A stretch of 7,713 bases of DNA from a candidate division BRC1 bacterium ADurb.BinA292. GTDB lineage: Bacteria > Sumerlaeota > Sumerlaeia > MVZB01. The DNA lies in contig MVZB01000153.1 in assembly GCA_002068205.1 (NCBI GenBank), positions 1 through 7,713 on the forward strand, read 5' to 3'. The translations under genes were made by a program, and so were the position numbers. Below, piece after piece: positions 5,574 through 7,713 of this stretch. Under the pieces are notes generated by a model. That model had not been told where the DNA came from. It worked only from the letters and a program-made list of their open reading frames with translations, and did not search any database. The first letter of the stretch is position 1; the number at the start of each line of letters is the position of its first letter.

Positions 5574-6296
5574 ATGCCGTCGTCCGCCGCCAGATCCCCC
5601 ATCGCGATGGGCCTCTACAATCGCATGCGGGCCGCCGCCGGCGAGCGCGGCTGGTGGCCCGCCGATCGCTCCGCCCCCGATCGCGGCCGCGATGAAATCA
5701 TCATTGGCGCCGTCCTCACCCAGAACACCTCCTGGAAGAACGTCGAACGAGCGATTGAAAGCCTGCGCGCGGCCGGACTGCTGTCGCTCGCCCGGCTCGC
5801 CGCCATGGAACCGGATCAGATCGCGCCGCATATCCGCGCGGCGGGCTATTTCAACGTGAAGGCTCGCCGGCTCCACTCCGTCGCGCGGTTCTTCGCGCCC
5901 GGCGGCAAACCCCGCTTCACCCAACTGGTCCGGCTGGGCGACGACGAACTCCGCGCGCAACTGCTCGCCGTCCACGGCGTCGGCCGCGAGACCGCCGACA
6001 GTATCCTGCTTTACGCGCTCGGTCGCCTCAGTTTTGTCGTCGACGCTTACACGCTGCGGATCGGCGTGCGGCACGGTCTCTTTCCCCCCGGCGCCGACTA
6101 CGAGCAGGCGCGCGCCTGGTTCACGGCGCGCCTCCCCCACGACGCCGCCCTGTTCAACGACTATCACGCGCAGCTGGTCCGCATCGGCAATCTCTACTGC
6201 AAACCCAGGCCGCGCTGCGCCGCTTGCCCGCTCGCCCGGCGCGACTGCACCGCATCGCGCGAGGCCTGGGCCGCCATCCGCGAACGTCTGGCGTAG
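5574..6296 (+). CDS. HhH-GPD DNA glycosylase, endonuclease III/MagIII type, Fe-S
   Basis: This 240-residue protein has the endonuclease III fold: the early motif AVLTQNTSWKNV (46-57), the helix-hairpin-helix VHGVGRETADSILLYA (133-148) and catalytic Asp157 in VVDAYTLRI. Four cysteines at 209, 215, 218 and 225 should hold a [4Fe-4S] cluster with spacing C-X5-C-X2-C-X6-C, where E. coli Nth has C-X6-C-X2-C-X5-C. The lysine that makes Nth a bifunctional lyase (GVGRKTA) is Glu139 here. Helicobacter MagIII, a 3-methyladenine glycosylase, also has Glu there (GIGKESADAILCY as I recall it). I therefore infer a monofunctional base-excision glycosylase, perhaps for alkylated purines (COG2231-like), working on DNA in the cytoplasm. 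Substrate is not proven. It sits 38 bases after purA and is probably co-transcribed by position rather than by pathway. Confidence 0.88.
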   Translation: MPSSAARSPIAMGLYNRMRAAAGERGWWPADRSAPDRGRDEIIIGAVLTQNTSWKNVERAIESLRAAGLLSLARLAAMEPDQIAPHIRAAGYFNVKARRLHSVARFFAPGGKPRFTQLVRLGDDELRAQLLAVHGVGRETADSILLYALGRLSFVVDAYTLRIGVRHGLFPPGADYEQARAWFTARLPHDAALFNDYHAQLVRIGNLYCKPRPRCAACPLARRDCTASREAWAAIRERLA

Positions 6297-6321
6297 CGCT
6301 TGCGACCAGAACCGAAGCCAG

Positions 6322-6350
6322 TTGCCCGGCAGCGGGCTTGCTGTCACAAT
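6322..6350 (+). promoter_or_regulatory. Weak candidate promoter before galT
   Basis: TTGCCC (6322-6327) and CACAAT (6345-6350) are 17 bases apart within the 84-base gap between the glycosylase stop and galT. The -10 ends 30 bases before the galT ATG. Matches to consensus are partial, so this is only the best candidate in the gap. No clear operator dyad is seen. Confidence 0.25.
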
Positions 6351-6380
6351 GCGGGCCGAGTTCACGCGTCGGATCAGCGC

Positions 6381-7451
6381 ATGCGCGACGCCCCGTTCAA
6401 CCCCGCCGACCTTCCTCACCGCCGCCGCAACGCCCTGACTGGCGAATGGGTTCTCGTCTCGCCGCACCGCGCCCAGCGCCCCTGGCGCGGCGGCCGCGAA
6501 ACGCCCCCCGCCGACTCGCCCCCCGCTTACGACCCCGCCTGCTACCTCTGCCCCGGCAACGAACGCGCCGGCGGCGCACGGAACCCGCACTACGCCGATA
6601 CGTTCGTCTTCACCAATGATTACACGGCCCTGCTGCCCGAAGCCCCCGCCGCGGACGCCCCGGACCACCCGCTGCTGACCCTGGAAACCGTCCGCGGCGT
6701 TTGTCGCGTGATCTGCTTCTCGCCGCGCCACGACCTGACGCTGGCGCGGATGGACCAGGCCGCCGTGCGCCGCGTCGTCGACGTCTGGATCGATCAGACG
6801 CTTGAGCTGGGCCGCCAATGGCGCTGGGTCCAGGTCTTCGAAAACAAGGGCGCGCTGATGGGTTGCTCCAACCCGCATCCTCACGGCCAGATCTGGGCCG
6901 GCGACGCCCTCCCAAACGAGCCCGCCAGAGAAGACGCGGAGCAGCGCCGCTACTTCACCGACCAGGGCCGTCCGCTCCTGCTGGACTACGCCCAGCTCGA
7001 GCTCGCCCGCGAGGAGCGCGTTGTGGTCCAGAACGAGGACTGGCTCGCCGTCGTCCCGTTCTGGGCGGTCTGGCCGTTTGAGCTCCTCCTGCTGCCCCGC
7101 CGGCGCCAGATCCGCCGCCTTCCGGAACTGTCGGACTCCGAACGCGGCGCCCTCGCCGAGATCCTCCGCCGCCTCCTGATCCGCTACGACAACCTCTTCC
7201 AGATCGACTTTCCCTATTCCATGGGCTGGCACGGCGCCCCGTTTGGCGACGACGGCGACGAGGCCACGGCCCATTGGCAGCTTCACGCGCACTTCTACCC
7301 GCCGCTCCTGCGATCCGCTACGATCCGTAAATTCCTGGTCGGCTACGAAATGCTGGCCGAGGTTCAGCGCGATATCACACCCGAGCAGGCCGCCAACCGG
7401 TTGCGCGCGGTCGCCGAGATTCATTTCGCGGCGAGCCCGCCCGACCGATGA
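6381..7451 (+). CDS. galT: Galactose-1-phosphate uridylyltransferase
   Basis: The enzyme swaps UMP between UDP-glucose and galactose-1-phosphate, giving UDP-galactose and glucose-1-phosphate in the Leloir pathway. The 356-residue product is a class I GalT (HIT superfamily) of normal length. The N terminus carries the usual PHRRRNALTGEWVLVSPHR (12-30). Cys54, Cys57, His117 and His166 fit the zinc site, His168 in NPHPHGQ is the nucleophile that takes UMP, and Gln170 stabilises it. Glu184, His284, His302 and His304 fit the iron site. The C-terminal half (from WLAVVPFWAVWPFE) closely resembles the enterobacterial enzyme as I recall it. ATG 6381 was chosen because homologues start just before FNPADLPHRR; the 27 upstream in-frame residues have no family likeness. 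Its ribosome site is weak (GGA at 6371-6373). The stop overlaps the galK start by four bases. Confidence 0.97.
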   Translation: MRDAPFNPADLPHRRRNALTGEWVLVSPHRAQRPWRGGRETPPADSPPAYDPACYLCPGNERAGGARNPHYADTFVFTNDYTALLPEAPAADAPDHPLLTLETVRGVCRVICFSPRHDLTLARMDQAAVRRVVDVWIDQTLELGRQWRWVQVFENKGALMGCSNPHPHGQIWAGDALPNEPAREDAEQRRYFTDQGRPLLLDYAQLELAREERVVVQNEDWLAVVPFWAVWPFELLLLPRRRQIRRLPELSDSERGALAEILRRLLIRYDNLFQIDFPYSMGWHGAPFGDDGDEATAHWQLHAHFYPPLLRSATIRKFLVGYEMLAEVQRDITPEQAANRLRAVAEIHFAASPPDR

Positions 7452-7713
7452 CGTCCCAGCCGCTGCCGCCAGCCAGCCCGCTCCCCGGGCAGGTCGTGAG
7501 AATGTTTCGCGACCGGTTCCACACAGAACCGGCATTCCTTGTCCGCGCGCCCGGCCGCGTCAACCTCATCGGCGAGCATACCGACTACAACGGCGGCTTC
7601 GTGCTGCCGATGGCGATCGAGCGCGCGGTGTGGATCGCCCTGCGCCCGCGCGCCGACGAGCTCGTCACCGTCCGGTCGCTGGATTTCCACGAGGAACAAT
7701 CGTTCTCGGCGGT
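7448..7713 (+). CDS. galK: Galactokinase, 5' part, cut by window edge
   Basis: The frame runs from ATG 7448 to the right edge with no stop, giving 88 residues and two bases of the next codon. It holds the GHMP-kinase/galactokinase signature GRVNLIGEHTDYNGG (36-50), including Arg37, Glu43, His44 and Asp46 that contact substrate, followed by FVLPMAIE. GalK phosphorylates galactose at C1 with ATP and so feeds GalT. ATG 7448 overlaps the galT stop (ATGA), a strong sign of translational coupling. It leaves about 18 residues before Met19, and ATG 7502 would give a length closer to E. coli GalK, so either start is possible. The ATP-binding motif and C-terminal part lie outside the window. Confidence 0.95.
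   Translation, partial: MTSQPLPPASPLPGQVVRMFRDRFHTEPAFLVRAPGRVNLIGEHTDYNGGFVLPMAIERAVWIALRPRADELVTVRSLDFHEEQSFSA

Noticed and set aside
5466..7535. A 689-codon minus-strand open frame opposite the glycosylase, galT and galK genes
   Set aside because: It crosses three recognised genes and their gaps and gives a Gly/Ala/Arg/Val-rich product. It is a codon-bias shadow.
1..7713. CRISPR arrays, tRNA or rRNA genes, riboswitches, transposases, phage or plasmid genes
   Set aside because: I found no regular spaced repeats, no tRNA-like cloverleaf sequence, no terminal inverted repeats flanking genes, and no proteins of these kinds.

Overview
The window is a GC-rich bacterial chromosomal segment with six complete or near-complete protein genes, one small antitoxin-like gene and the start of galK at the right edge. 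Codon third positions in purA, the glycosylase gene and galT are strongly G/C-biased. The secreted family-2 glycoside hydrolase with an extra C-terminal jelly-roll-like domain, the Fe-S HhH-GPD glycosylase and the loose, short-operon layout would suit a high-GC member of the PVC group (Verrucomicrobiota/Kiritimatiellota/Planctomycetota). That placement is an impression from protein style, not a demonstrated assignment. No rRNA, tRNA, CRISPR array, insertion sequence or transposase is visible.

Layout. Positions 1-96 are very GC-rich, hold two strong hairpins and perhaps the last codons of a rightward gene. A small DUF486 (DMT-type) membrane protein gene runs leftward from 450 to 97. The 451-712 gap is a divergent control region. 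Rightward from 713 come a predicted exported protein of unknown function (713-1489), an 80-residue VapB/DUF2191-type ribbon-helix-helix antitoxin with no toxin beside it (1569-1811), and a secreted GH2 glycosidase (1814-4117) whose start sits at the antitoxin stop codon. After a 125-base spacer with a plausible promoter comes purA (4243-5535, adenylosuccinate synthetase), then a HhH-GPD DNA glycosylase of the MagIII/endonuclease III type (5574-6296). After an 84-base spacer comes the galactose pair galT-galK (6381 onward), which overlap by four bases.

How the genes fit together. The GH2 enzyme probably removes sugars from glycans outside the cytoplasm. GalK and GalT then carry galactose through the Leloir pathway, so the two sugar loci could be functionally linked if the GH2 substrate is a beta-galactoside; the sequence does not show that. 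purA and the glycosylase are housekeeping genes that split the sugar genes into two transcription units. The most unusual part is 713-1816: an unrecognised exported protein and an orphan antitoxin, with visibly less G/C-biased codons than the genes to the right, joined almost without a gap to the GH2 gene. I found no convincing wholly new multi-gene system; the antitoxin-GH2 coupling is the best lead.
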